Assembly: GCF_035222375.1 (NCBI RefSeq)
Contig: NC_085887.1
Span: 3,447,501 to 3,511,500, forward strand
Direction of reading: 5' to 3'
DNA length: 64,000 bases
Source of the DNA: Podospora pseudocomata
Lineage: Eukaryota; Ascomycota; Sordariomycetes; Sordariales; Podosporaceae
Within the stretch, counting starts at the first letter, position 1. Each line of letters opens with the position of its first letter. This document shows positions 12,001-21,200 of the stretch, in pieces. The translations under genes and the position numbers were made by a program. The notes beneath the pieces are model-generated. The model had not been told where the DNA came from and made no database searches. It saw nothing but the letters and a program-made list of their open reading frames with translations.

Positions 12001-12294
12001 ATTGGGAAGAGGCACTCGACCGTTATCGACTTTATCCCCGGGCCTTTTGTCACGCAGCACAAGACTGTGCGCGTGTTCGAGACGGTGACGGAGATTGTGC
12101 GGGTCAGCGTGGTGACTAAGACGCAGACTGTGTCGAGGGTTGTGACTGCCATACCGCAGACGGTGGAGCAGACTGTTTATGAGACTGAAACGGTGAAGAT
12201 TACTGTTTCGCTGCCTGTGGAGGGGGAGGAGGAGAGCAAGACGACGACCACCGAGACAAAGAAGGCTACGGCTACGAGGAGGAGGTTTTGGTGA
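9028..12294 (+). CDS. Large single-pass membrane protein, 'pathway-specific nitrogen regulator'-like
   Basis: A single-exon gene. The ATG at 9028 (MPQKLKEPPPLDFAIF) gives 1088 residues; an in-frame ATG at 8995 would add eleven. The first 250 residues are a Ser/Arg-rich disordered region. A conserved block follows (about 265-460), with LLHVTLLPLRWVWG, HPQNDFEVLEERLLEALELP and a CxxC pair in HWCKECKTEIRY. Next come an acidic, Pro-rich stretch and a basic coiled segment (RKRRAEYERRQAERAQKRQ). One membrane span (VAIVVLVLLVVVIGLG, about 724-740) is followed by a long acidic tail. The tail holds three GLEQVV repeats and ends in a Thr/Val-rich segment. The conserved block resembles a family labelled 'pathway-specific nitrogen regulator' in fungal genomes. 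I recall the label but cannot confirm the function; a membrane span argues against a classic transcription factor. Confidence 0.8.
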   Translation: MPQKLKEPPPLDFAIFVDPSDRDMADDDTRAAQVPLSTEVEFPAVHCDRGRRLLTVVASKLEQDPEKRETVAPETKPRATTAEDIEGEESDATSTYSVRDSPNRRESTSSLLRQHLHSRTASEDTADNSSHHGDDVFSEHGSRSHSSVGSVDGGHDSDSKTPQGKDSQSRRQSCASSRTSESRNSDRIVSGVSTRSARSSIRTPSEVRALQTGSPTPSVFDGSSARPNKRHSGTPIMFPTVSRVGSPTVQVQYSPKGRTTPSRFKVRTEAPLVLLHVTLLPLRWVWGETLNGLDLVSGKTIDEGGLPYVASDEIKALRDSWRDLQDRLGDTVLERGILLPHPQNDFEVLEERLLEALELPFKRRARILECGHYLGPANVTAEDDEEGELEYLKSTEDNRHWCKECKTEIRYEKLGSSKIYRVKVYASNGLMKSGAWEACWREMERVDCEVELILTPAMQHELEKVAVFQLEQEEQRQRDLLLDAEAAAKSGLTPEAQADAQRSRPTSGLHGSRPSSGLHVEVQPSTPEPPMEPFDRVTSPEFLQPPSSSRPRAAQDGLDTSEERRRRDEERMREIYGDMPPPEPIPTPEPAAERAPFARPAPSVGEGYGSVPVSQALVAITPTSSLDQSSTLRDRHPDSYIAPPTPLSPSEVIRKRRAEYERRQAERAQKRQRELQNAGFIDLLTEAFRVALDNGNETVKDGWTYVKAGALVARDFFNDPKNVAIVVLVLLVVVIGLGNRQQDLAPATYKSEPRPENYAVEKVPEAKIEASVPEAAAGLASTEDGSMGLGGVVYGVASDPPVQAQSVVVEETPAVEVEGEVPSIEVAEEEEKVPVVETVEEGSVAAEEEEKEAENNVSEAPVAAVTEASAELVLASAAVNAVAQSAQDDVAVPLPAEPAAEKPESGVEVYGAAPKSDDETPTGAVADGERGVEVFGAEAPKPEAEEYGLEQVVAAGGKKADAPPQESGLEQVVVGKKPGGSEEYGGLEQVVIGKRHSTVIDFIPGPFVTQHKTVRVFETVTEIVRVSVVTKTQTVSRVVTAIPQTVEQTVYETETVKITVSLPVEGEEESKTTTTETKKATATRRRFW

Positions 12295-12922
12295 GTCCTT
12301 TTACAAGAGGGGGATGATGTCTATTTTTTAAAGGGAAGTTTGTCTACATGGGAGTGGTAATTTCGTTTGTTTGATGGTGGTGGTGGGGGGAGGTTCTTTC
12401 ATGATGGATTACGAAACGTAAGGTACTTATATGTTCGGTCGGATATGATCTGGTGTGGTCTTGTACGTATGGGAAATTGTTGGATGAATTAAACTTGTGG
12501 TTTCAGCGATGAAAAAAGGAGGAGGAGGCTTTTGTTTTTTTGTCTTTCTTTGGGGAAGGAATGGGGAAACCGGGGGCATTTGGTGTTTGTGTCTTTTAAT
12601 GTCGGCATAGCAAGTAAGCATAGCAGTAAAAAGAATTGACTTGATAGGCTTTGAGCTGAATTGTAACTACTCTTTGTACTTATGATAGGGTGATCAAGGT
12701 GACATTCTCACGACTTTCGTATTCATTCTGTTGAGTTGTTGTTTCATGCCCGGTTTATGTCAGTGTCGGTGTTCAGTCTGGGCTGGGCATGGCATCAAAA
12801 ACAACTCCGAATTTCACACGGTGTTGAGGAGCATTCAGGATGAGATGAAGTAGGGGGAGGAGTTAGGAGTGTGGTTTTCACAGGCCAGGCAGTAGCTACA
12901 GGCACGATGAGCTAACGTACAT
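12295..12922. other. 3' flank and intergenic DNA before the transposon remnant
   Basis: About 600 bases holding the likely 3' untranslated region of the upstream gene, with G/T-rich and GGA-repeat stretches near 12378-12530. No gene was seen. Confidence 0.5.
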
Positions 12923-12956
12923 TATCAGCGGGTGACCCATATCAGCGAGTGACCCA
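12923..12956. repeat. Tandem 17-bp repeat at the pogo element end
   Basis: TATCAGCGGGTGACCCA is followed directly by TATCAGCGAGTGACCCA, two copies differing at one base. It lies outside the transposase stop and is probably a subterminal transposase-binding repeat. Confidence 0.75.
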
Positions 12957-12998
12957 CCTCCCACCACACCCTAACAAACCATCCTCAATTATACCACA

Positions 12999-14177
12999 TC
13001 AACATAAGGAATTAACTATAATTACATCAGAAACAGCTGAATCAGATGCTTCTGCAGCCTCCTGGCAAGTGCGCGCATTATGGCCAGGCTTGCCGCACAC
13101 ACTACAGCACCGAACCTTCGTACGAGCCCCCCCTGCATTACTACTTTCCGGCTGCGTTTCTTGCACTCCCTCCCTATCCACGGCCTTCTGATCCAGTAGA
13201 TCCTGTGCCTCTTGTACAGTAAGTGACCCTCCAAGCCTTACGCGTGTTTTTTTAGCTCTCCGGCGTTTGCTTAATGCCTCATTGGCCTTACGGAGCGACG
13301 AGACCTCTGCACGAAGGAGAGCCACCTGGTGCATTATAGCTGTTGTACCCTTAGTAAGCTGGTCTACCGCAGCCAACATTGAAGTCGGAGAGCTATTTTG
13401 ATGGTTGGCAATGCGAGTCTTAATAAGCGTTGACTGTGAATTGGCTTCTCGAGGGTTGTGTGGTGTTTGGGAGACCCAAGGTTGTGCAGTGCCGGGCCGT
13501 GAGTTTGGAGGTGTTGGCGTACGAAGCTTTACATCTAGCTTAAAAAGCACCCTCTCTGGATCGTATGGTATAAGGCCAGCACCTGCAAAGCCACCCTGTA
13601 TATTCTTCTCCGTTATAGAGGCGAAGAAGGCCTCGCGGAAGGCACAGAGGAACTCGAGCTTGCTTACGTGGTTGATATGCATGCGCATCAAGTCCTCGAT
13701 CTGGCGGCCGTACGCCTGTTTTAGCGGCCCAAAGCAGCCAACATCGAGTGGCTGGAGGAGGTGGGAGGAATGTGGAGGCATGCAGAGCGTGATAATGTTA
13801 TTCTGCTGGCAGTAGCGCTCGAATTCGGTCGAGTGGTGGCTTTCGTGGCCGTCGAGGATTAACAACCGGTATTTGCCCTTTATACGGGACGCTGTATAAT
13901 GGTCGAAGTGTTTGATCCAATCTAGGCCTACCGCATTGGTAGTCCAGCCATTATCGGTAGTTGCGATGCGCCAGGTGGACGGTAGTTTGCACTCGGTATA
14001 CCAGTTGGCAAGGTGGTACTGCGCGGCTAAGATGATGAAAGGAGGGATGGCCCAGCCGAGGGCATTGACTCCCTGGATTACCGTTGCCCATTCGCGGTTG
14101 CCAGGCTGGGCCAGTTTCGCCTTGCTAAGGCCGTCTGAGGTCGTAACTACTATACCCGCGAAGATAATACCCATCAT
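12999..14177 (-). CDS. Fot1/pogo transposase, C-terminal part, with zinc knuckle
   Basis: A 392-residue open frame. Conserved DDE_1 features are the start MMGIIFAGIVVTTSDG, the second catalytic Asp in LLILDGHESHHS and the third in LLQPLDVGCFGPLKQAY. The first catalytic Asp normally lies in a DETGF motif. Here only ETGF survives upstream of the first Met, with the Asp codon and everything before it gone. Near the C-terminus is a CCHC zinc knuckle, CSVCGKPGHNARTC (C-x2-C-x4-H-x4-C), after a coiled stretch (VALLRAEVSSLRKANEALS). Zinc knuckles occur at the C-terminus of some fungal pogo transposases. A fragment without the N-terminal DNA-binding region is not expected to transpose. Confidence 0.88.
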   Translation of the reverse strand: MMGIIFAGIVVTTSDGLSKAKLAQPGNREWATVIQGVNALGWAIPPFIILAAQYHLANWYTECKLPSTWRIATTDNGWTTNAVGLDWIKHFDHYTASRIKGKYRLLILDGHESHHSTEFERYCQQNNIITLCMPPHSSHLLQPLDVGCFGPLKQAYGRQIEDLMRMHINHVSKLEFLCAFREAFFASITEKNIQGGFAGAGLIPYDPERVLFKLDVKLRTPTPPNSRPGTAQPWVSQTPHNPREANSQSTLIKTRIANHQNSSPTSMLAAVDQLTKGTTAIMHQVALLRAEVSSLRKANEALSKRRRAKKTRVRLGGSLTVQEAQDLLDQKAVDREGVQETQPESSNAGGARTKVRCCSVCGKPGHNARTCQEAAEASDSAVSDVIIVNSLC

Positions 14178-14190
14178 AAACCCAGTCTCG

Positions 14191-14636
14191 TGTTACGTCC
14201 CAAGCGTAATACCCCTATACAGGAACCACTGGGTGGTACCCGAGGTGCTGGGCACCTCAGCCAATCATTGGGCCAGGGATGGAAAGACCCACAAGCCCCC
14301 GTGCAACCAATCAGGAGTTGCTCAGTCTGATCAGTGGCCAAGACCACTGAGCACACTGAGCAAGGTACAAAGATACTTCAGAAATATATGTAGACAGCTT
14401 GACATAAATAGGGGGGAGCGCCGGGCGCTCCCCGTATCGAGGAATCTGATTCCTCATGCAAGCAATTCAAGTTCATTTGTCTACAATCTACTTTCAGTAG
14501 CTCTTTGTTAGAACAACCTGTTGTTGACAGTGAACCCGTGTCTGAGACGCTTGCCACAACCTTCGATTATCCTGTCATATTCACCTCTGGCGTACTGCCT
14601 TGCAGTCTGTATCCATTTCTGGTGCAGGTTGTAACA
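14191..14636 (+). mobile_element. Solo-LTR-like block of an LTR retrotransposon
   Basis: A 446-bp block starts TGTTAC and ends GTAACA, a perfect 6-bp terminal inverted repeat of the kind seen at fungal LTR ends. A TATA-like ACATAAATA lies at about 14402. Three perfect hairpins lie inside (14242-14258, 14413-14433, 14439-14455). No internal retrotransposon coding region is next to it, so it looks like a solo LTR. The flanking five bases do not match each other, so I see no target-site duplication. Its left edge falls exactly where the pogo transposase sequence breaks off. Family (Gypsy or Copia) cannot be told from the LTR alone. Treated as a fossil. Confidence 0.6.
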
Positions 14637-14775
14637 ATTACCTCTTCCAAACAAACAGCGTTCTTACCAGCCGGCAAGTCCCAACCCTACAACCGTCACC
14701 CTTAGCCCTCCAACAAGCCACACAGACCCAGCTAGGGGAGGGTATATATTTTCCAGTTCCGATTCCAATTTCCGT

Positions 14776-14847
14776 GGCTCGGTGGTATAGCGGTTACTAC
14801 ACTCCCGAGTTTGAGCGAAGACCCAGGTTTGACTTCTGGCCCGTCCA
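14776..14847 (+). pseudogene. tRNA-like relic (tRNA pseudogene or SINE head)
   Basis: A 72-nt stretch has a good D-arm (GTA pairing with TAC around AGCGGTTA) and a T-arm CCAGG-TTTGACT-TCTGG. Its ends pair at five of seven acceptor positions, counting one G-U. The T-loop has T in place of the invariant C56, and the anticodon arm does not fold properly. A T-rich tract follows. This is probably a decayed tRNA or a tRNA-derived SINE head. It lies 140 bp beyond the LTR-like block. Confidence 0.4.
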
Positions 14848-15021
14848 CACAGCGTTTTTGATTTTCCAGGGCGGTGTGTCCAGCGTTTCCTTTTTTGTTT
14901 TTTTGTTTTCTCTTTACTATCCCATACTCCGCACAGTAAAGCGTTTCTTCCTCTAATCATCACCTACTGTTGTGCAGTTGTATTTCAGGAAAACTTATAT
15001 TCCCTTAAACTAAGAAAAAGA
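14848..15021. other. T-rich non-coding spacer
   Basis: Short T-rich and mixed DNA between the tRNA-like relic and the end of the glycosyltransferase gene. No feature was seen. Confidence 0.4.
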
Positions 15022-16472
15022 CTACCAACTATCCTCCCCCCCATCCCCCTCCTCCCAATCCCTCTCCAACCTCCACGCATCCCCACTCTCGATCCCCTCC
15101 ATCAACGCAATATCGCACCCCCTATGCCCCCACTTCTCCGCAAACACCTTCCTCCCCAAATCAATCGTCATCTGCGTCCCCACCTCAAACCCAACCGCGT
15201 CCCGATAGAACGGCTCGTCTTGTCCCCCCCTCTGCCTCAGCTGCCAGGTATTCCTCCCCGAGTTGTCGTTGCTATGGTTGTACTTTACATCCTGCATCAC
15301 CTCCCCCAGCTCAACCGGATCCTCATACACCGTCCCGTTGAAACTCGCTTGGTAACCCGGTAGTGACAGTAGCGCAGCAGAGTCATCAACCACTGTCTTG
15401 ACGTCAAAGATGCGCCCTACATCGGGCGACTCCCCTTGCCAGAAGCCAGCCCACATCAGGCGGGTGTACATGTCGCAGTCGGTGGAGTAAAAGGGGATTT
15501 GGGTGTCCCAGCCGCCGGTGGACAAGACAGAGGCAGTGTTGACGAGGGTCAAATGGTCGTAGGCGAAGAAGTGATGAGCCCACCTGGGAGCGGCGGGGGT
15601 TTTGAGATACTGCATGACCGACAAAACGTTTGAGTAGAGAGTGGATGAAGGGTCACCGGGTGGCGAAAAGACGAGGAGGTCTTGATGGGACCAGAAGAAG
15701 TAGTCCCAGTTGCGGTTGAGGGCCGTCCTTTGGGGGTGGTTAGTCTCCGTGAGGAGAGGGAGGAAAAGGGGGGCATACCAGAGGTAAAAGTTTTGGAGCT
15801 GGGCAAAGGTCAACAGGGTGGGTGTCTTTTTTTTTTTTTCTGTTTAGTATACCTCCCATCCAACGCAATCAAAAGAAAAGACAGGAAACTGACAATGATG
15901 ACATTCACCCCCAACATCCCCAGCTGGGTATGATTCAAGTAAAACGGATTCTGCAACGTCAAACGCCCCTGCCTATTGCTAAACATGGTCCCGGTGTTTT
16001 CCACAACATAAATGCTGCTCGGTGGCCACCCTGCAGCGATGTAGCTCGTGACGCATTGCAACAACAGAGGCCAGTTCCGGGTGAACCCTATCAAGAGCGG
16101 CGCCTCCTCTTTCGATTGCCCTCTCGGCGGTTTGGGGACATGCTGCAACAGGAACTTCCTCGGCGGAGCCGGGTATTCAGACAGCAAAGGGAACGGATCC
16201 GGTATGGGCGGTGACTCTTCAAGCTCAGGTTTGTACGGTGGCTTCGGGATTGGTGGTGCGTCGGGATCTGACCAGGTAAAAAACGAGGATTCAAGTGACG
16301 CGAGCGGGACTTGTTGGCGTTCCTCTATTGGCGGGGTTGTTCGTCGTGATGATTGTTGATCCGGCCAGAGTATGTCAAAGTTTAGGGGAAGCTTGTGGTG
16401 GTTGAGGAAGGAGTAGGTGAACAGAACGCAAGAGACGGCAAAGAGGAGACGGTACCGGGAGCGGGAGGTCAT
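15022..16472 (-). CDS. Type II membrane glycosyltransferase-like protein
   Basis: Exons are 16472-15894, 15825-15779 and 15727-15022, giving 443 residues. The start MTSRSRYRLLFAVSCVLFTYSFLN gives a short cytoplasmic tail and one membrane anchor, as in Golgi enzymes. The lumenal part shows a GT-A-like pattern: PLLIGFTRNWPLLLQCVTSYIAAGW, YVVENTGT, LGVNVI joined to TPTLLTFAQLQNFYLW, then NWDYFFWSHQDLLVFS and FYSTDCDMYTRLMWAGF. The first intron uses a GTCAGT donor and an ACTAAAC branch site followed by an A-run. The second is 51 nt and stop-free, so it passes for coding unless checked; removing it restores FYLWTALNRNWDYFFW. The sugar and acceptor are not known. The gene resembles uncharacterised ascomycete nucleotide-sugar transferases. 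Confidence 0.8.
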
Positions 16473-18281
16473 GGCTTTTTCGGTGGTAGTGGTGCCACAG
16501 GATCTACAAAGAGAAGGCACGAGGGGACATGATGGAGGCAGGTGGGATTGGGGAGAGATAACATCCAGTGGGTGATGTGTGATGAGGCAAGCGGTGAGCA
16601 AAAGATGATTACTGATGGCTTGTCACATCACCAAGGCAACATTACATTTGTTATCGTGATTTGAGATCCATCTCAGCTAATCCAACAGTGGCCACATTTC
16701 CCATCAACAACCGGTGGAAATATCCCCCTTGGAAACCGTGGATCTAGCCCGGCAGTTTGCCTGTGTTGTTATAGTGCCTGCATTAGTCTGAAACCCTGGT
16801 ACACCCACGAGGTTACCTCTTTTCCTTCCTGGGTGGAAGTCTAAGCTCCGTGGCCTGGCCCGGGAAATCGGGACGGGACGAGCTCGCTTTAAGATGGGGG
16901 CGAGTGGTCGATCGTGAGGTGGAGCTAGTCGAGAACGGTGGGAGGGACGACGCTGGACGCGTAAGCTGTTCAGCGTTGGCCCAAAACCCAGCACTGTGTT
17001 ATTTAGAGAATGGATTTGCCCCAGCTTCATCACTGTTTACATGCTGACGGCCACTCCAAGAGGAGGAGGATACACCTTCGATCTTGTGGTCACTACCTAC
17101 CTACTACCCAAAGACCCTTGGGCCGATCACCACATTAAGCTTCCCCCGGATCTCCAGATGCTCAGCCATCACTCCACCTTGCCTTTTTCTTTTACCAACT
17201 AGAAACAGAATCCATCCCCCACCACGGAACTCCCTCCGCCAACCGTCCCATTCGCTTCACCTTTCTATATCACCCGCCAAAAATGCACTTCCCCTCCAAG
17301 CCTTCCCCCACAACCCGCGAAAAAGCTTATCTCAACCGACCATAGTCCAGACCAGGTTGCATCCAACCCCAGCCGGCACTTCAGACTTTAGCCGGTTCTC
17401 GTCCGGCTCGACATTTTAGCTCCCCTCACCAAAGAGACCAGTTTTTCCCTTGGCTTATATAGATAGGATAAATAGAGTGTCTGTGCGACACACGTCTTTT
17501 GATCAATGTATGTTAACTCAATGTGAATCGCTCCTCTTCTCTCAACAACTCATCGCCAGTCAAACCTACACACCACCACCACCACCGCCACCACTGTGTA
17601 CACATGTAAAACATACAGGACAACATAAATATACACAAAATACATGGTGCTTCCTCCCTTCCCTTCATCTCCAACCTCACTCGCTTTCTTTTTGCGGTAT
17701 ACACAACTAGTAATGCAACAAAAATACAACACATGCAGAAAAAAGAAAAATTGGAAACGAACGAAAAGTAACAGGAACAAGAAATAAACAAGATTTCTAC
17801 TCATCTTTTCAACAGTTGTTGCCACGCACAACAACAAGAATGCTATCCAGAACACCATTCTTTCCCTTTCCCTTCCCCTCCCTCCTTCCCTTCCTCCTAT
17901 TTACAAAAAAAGTTCCCAATACAACAGCAATAATAAATCTGTAGAATGAAAAAACAAACAAGAACAAAAAAAAAAAAGCACTGGTATATGCCTCCCCCAA
18001 TCTCGCAATAATCCAAACAAAATCCCTCCTCCACAAACCACACAATAAAAAGAAAGCGTGGTAGTGTCTGTACTAAAAAGAAATAATTGACCTTGAAAAA
18101 GAAAATCCACAAAAGAAACGAAAAAAAAAAAAAAAAGGGTCCTTGTCAAACGAAGAATCAAGCACACCACCACCCCTTTTATCTTTCCTGCAATGCTTGC
18201 TCATACCCACCCCCTCCTCTGCATCATCAGATGATCCTCCTTCACAGCAATGTCCCCCAAAGCCAGAACCCGACAGGCAGC
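16473..18281. other. Intergenic: glycosyltransferase promoter and DOCK gene 3' flank
   Basis: About 1.8 kb. The part near 16480-17050 should hold the glycosyltransferase promoter. From about 17200 to 18280 the DNA is strongly purine/pyrimidine skewed, with a CCA repeat (17568-17594) and a 16-A run (18121-18136). That fits a long A-rich 3' untranslated region of the DOCK gene read from minus. The open frames there are low-complexity and not gene-like. Confidence 0.5.
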
Positions 18282-21200
18282 CTACTCCTCATCAACGCCC
18301 CCCAACCCCACCACTCCCGCCTGCTGCTTGGCATTATCCTTACTACTCTTCTTCCCCAGCCTCAGCAAGCTCAGCCGCTTCCTCACGCTCCCGCCCATAG
18401 TACTGCTGCTATTAGTGCTCTCCCTAGGCGTCTTTTCGCCGTTGCCATGCGGGGATTCAACCGCCGTAGCGGTACCACTCAGGCCGCCCATGAAGCTGCC
18501 CCCAGCCGAGTCCGTCACCCAGTCGTTATTGGTTGTCGTCGTCGCGGTTGTGAGATGGCTGCCCCCCGTGATACCACCTGGTGAGATGGAGAAGCCGGCC
18601 CCGTCCATGCCGTTGGTCTGGACCGTAAGACTAGGCCGGGCGTCGTTCGAGGCTGAAGTTTGGGTGCGGAAGCCCGAGATGAAGCTGCGGCGGTTTTCCT
18701 TGGTGCTGGCGGCGCTGTCTTTGGGCGAGTCCTCTTGCACGTCACCGTTGATGGTGGGTAATGGTGGGGAGCCATCCTTGGAAAGCTCCTTCTTGCGGCC
18801 ACCGAGGAAGCTTAGGCGGGCGCCGCGGCCTTGGCGGATCGATACCGGTCTGATGACGGCAGCCTCTTCTACTCCGGTGATAGCAGACATGCCGCTGATC
18901 GAGGGCTTGGAAAGGTGAGGGATACCGCCGACAGTCGACGGAGGGGAGCGCGGCCATGTTGGTGAGGGCGTAGTGCTTGCCTCACGAACAGGCGGGGCAG
19001 CTGGCGTGAACAGTGCGATCTCTGTGGCATATGTCGTCTCAAAGTCTGCAGCAACAAATATCGTCAGCATGTATCTCCCAACAGTCAGTCGAAGGAAGGG
19101 AAGAACTTACACTTTTGAAGATCCTCAACATGTCGCGTGAGAACCTCAACACCAGTCTTTGAGAGAGTGGCCAAGCACCTCTTGAGCAAGATGGCATGAT
19201 CAACCAACGCCATCTTGATGGCATTCTCCTGAGGGTTCAGTTCAGGCGGCTCAAACTCCTCCTCATCCAGCTCGCTGTCCTTTGCAGGTGATTGTGCCCC
19301 GTGCCTGGTCATGCCGGGAATCAAGTCCCGGTAGCAAACCACGCTGCTCTCGGAATTTGGGTTGACGCTGATGCCCACAGCATCAAACAGCAGTTGCACA
19401 GCCTCGTCGCCCCCTTCACCATCTGATATCTTGCGCTCTAGAATAGACATCTCGGCCGTCTTTCGCACGATTCTCTCCAGAGCAGTCTCTCTGGCTGATA
19501 ACCTGACCTCACGCATGGCAACAATCTCACTCCTCCTCAGAATCGTCGGGAATGGCTCCGCAGTCGTGTAGATGATCTTTTCGGCGCAGTGTTCCTCCAC
19601 AGGCCCGGTGGTGTTCCTCCTGCTGCTAACAGAAAACTCTTGAGGGTGAGCAGAGATAAGATAGTCCCTGATGATCTGCGGAACCCTGGCGCGCTGGAAG
19701 ACATGATGCCCCAGGTCGCGGTGAGGACTCAGTGCGGAGACCACCAAGAACTGACCCTCCACATCGTCGATCTGGTCACTAAGCACAATCTGAGCAGATG
19801 GGTACATCTCTTGCATTCTGTCGGTAAACCCGGCAGTCCGTTCGGCAGGGGTGGCTTCAAAGACAAACTCCTTGTCGCGGACATTAGCCGGGAAGCCCAA
19901 GCCCTTGTAGATGACCTTGAAGTACTTGGGCACCAGCCTGTCGCTCTTGGCGATGGTCTCGTAAATGTTGGCGATGGCCCTTTCGGTGCGGGCAAGCTTG
20001 GCAAAGTCAAAGATGTTGGTCTCATACTGTTGCTGGAGCTCTTTGTATGCCGCCAACGCGCTACTCCATGCTTCGCCGTCCTCAAAGTGCTTGATCATGT
20101 CAAAGTAGATCCGCTCTTTTCTTTCAAAGTGAGTCTGCGCAGGGAACTCGGGGTCCGACAGCGGTGGTGTTGTTCTAAGGGGGTCCCAGTCGTACAAGTC
20201 GGCATGTAGCCTCAGCGCCAGGCCGGCTTCAGCGTGATTCCTCGCCTCGGCCTGCAGGTTCGCCAGTTGGTGCACGTAGCGGATGAATATCTCCTCCTTC
20301 TGCATATCCCTGAGGAATTCCATCAATCTCAAACGGTGGATGAGGTGTGATGCCTCGCCCGATCCATCACCACTGTGGACAGCAACCAGAAGATCCAAGA
20401 AGTCGTCCACCGTGCCCATAAGTTCTCTGATAGCCTGGTAGAGTGGCTCGTCTTTCAGCCTGCTCAATGGCTCAAAACGCTCTAGTAATTCTCCAACAAA
20501 CAGCTTCTGCAAGATGCTCTCCGTCAGCGGCTTCTCCTTGAAATACACATCCAGACAGTCTATCATCTCCGTTTGTATGACGCTGAGGTCCTCGCTCAGA
20601 GTCCACTCGCTGACAATCATCGTCTGAAGCACCTCGACAGCCATGCGTCGCAGCCCCTCGTGGACACTCAAGCAAAGCTCAACAATGGGCCCAACCAATG
20701 TCGGCACGTACTGGACTTGATAACCGCCCATCTTGGAAAGACCGTAGCGAGCACGCTCCTCAAGGCTCGTCTCCCAGCCAATGGCCTCCCATGTCCTGCG
20801 GAGGAGCTCGGCACCGTGTTCCCGGACATCACCGGCAATCTTCCATACGGCCCGGCGCTTTTGCTCGGGAAATGTCTCGAGCGCAAGAGATGGGCTGCCG
20901 ACCAGTTTGAGGAGCGTGGTGAAGAAGAGCTTCCACAGCTCGGTGCTGAAGTTCTCGGCCTCATCAGGATGTGGTAAGAAGGACTCGAGCAGGATGCTGG
21001 CGAGGTACTGCAATGTCCGCATAGTTGACTTGTGGTGAAAGATGTGCACGCTGAGCCAGTTGGAAGGAAACGTCTCGCCCTGGAGGATACTCATGTGCAC
21101 CCGCAGCGAGTTCTCCACCACGATATTGAGGTCGTCTTCTGCCAGCTCAAGCTGCATTCCACTTGGCGAAGTAGAAAGCGCCGACAATACGGCAGATAGC

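Larger units (their letters stand above)
12923..14190 (-). mobile_element. Partial Fot1/pogo-family DNA transposon
   Basis: The span covers an intact 3' part of a pogo-type transposase gene plus one element end. The outer end is marked by a tandem 17-bp repeat (12923-12939 and 12940-12956, one mismatch). I take this as a subterminal repeat of the element. At the other side the transposase coding sequence stops abruptly at 14190, where an LTR-like block begins. The part that should encode the N-terminal CENP-B-like DNA-binding helices and the first catalytic Asp is absent. No matching second terminus was found, so the copy cannot move by itself. The remaining frame has no stops, so this copy is young or has escaped heavy RIP mutation. 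Confidence 0.8.

Noticed and set aside
11231-12088. 285-codon Arg/Leu-rich frame on plus inside the membrane-protein gene
   Set aside because: Shadow frame of the acidic tail; composition is extreme and no start context or domain supports it.
4062-12294. Possible secondary-metabolite cluster around the tyrosinase
   Set aside because: Neighbours are an intracellular amylase and a membrane protein; no polyketide or peptide synthase, transporter or dedicated regulator is adjacent.
17200-18281. Several Lys/Phe- and Pro/His-rich open frames
   Set aside because: They arise from homopurine/homopyrimidine DNA in a probable 3' untranslated region; no domain and no conserved start.
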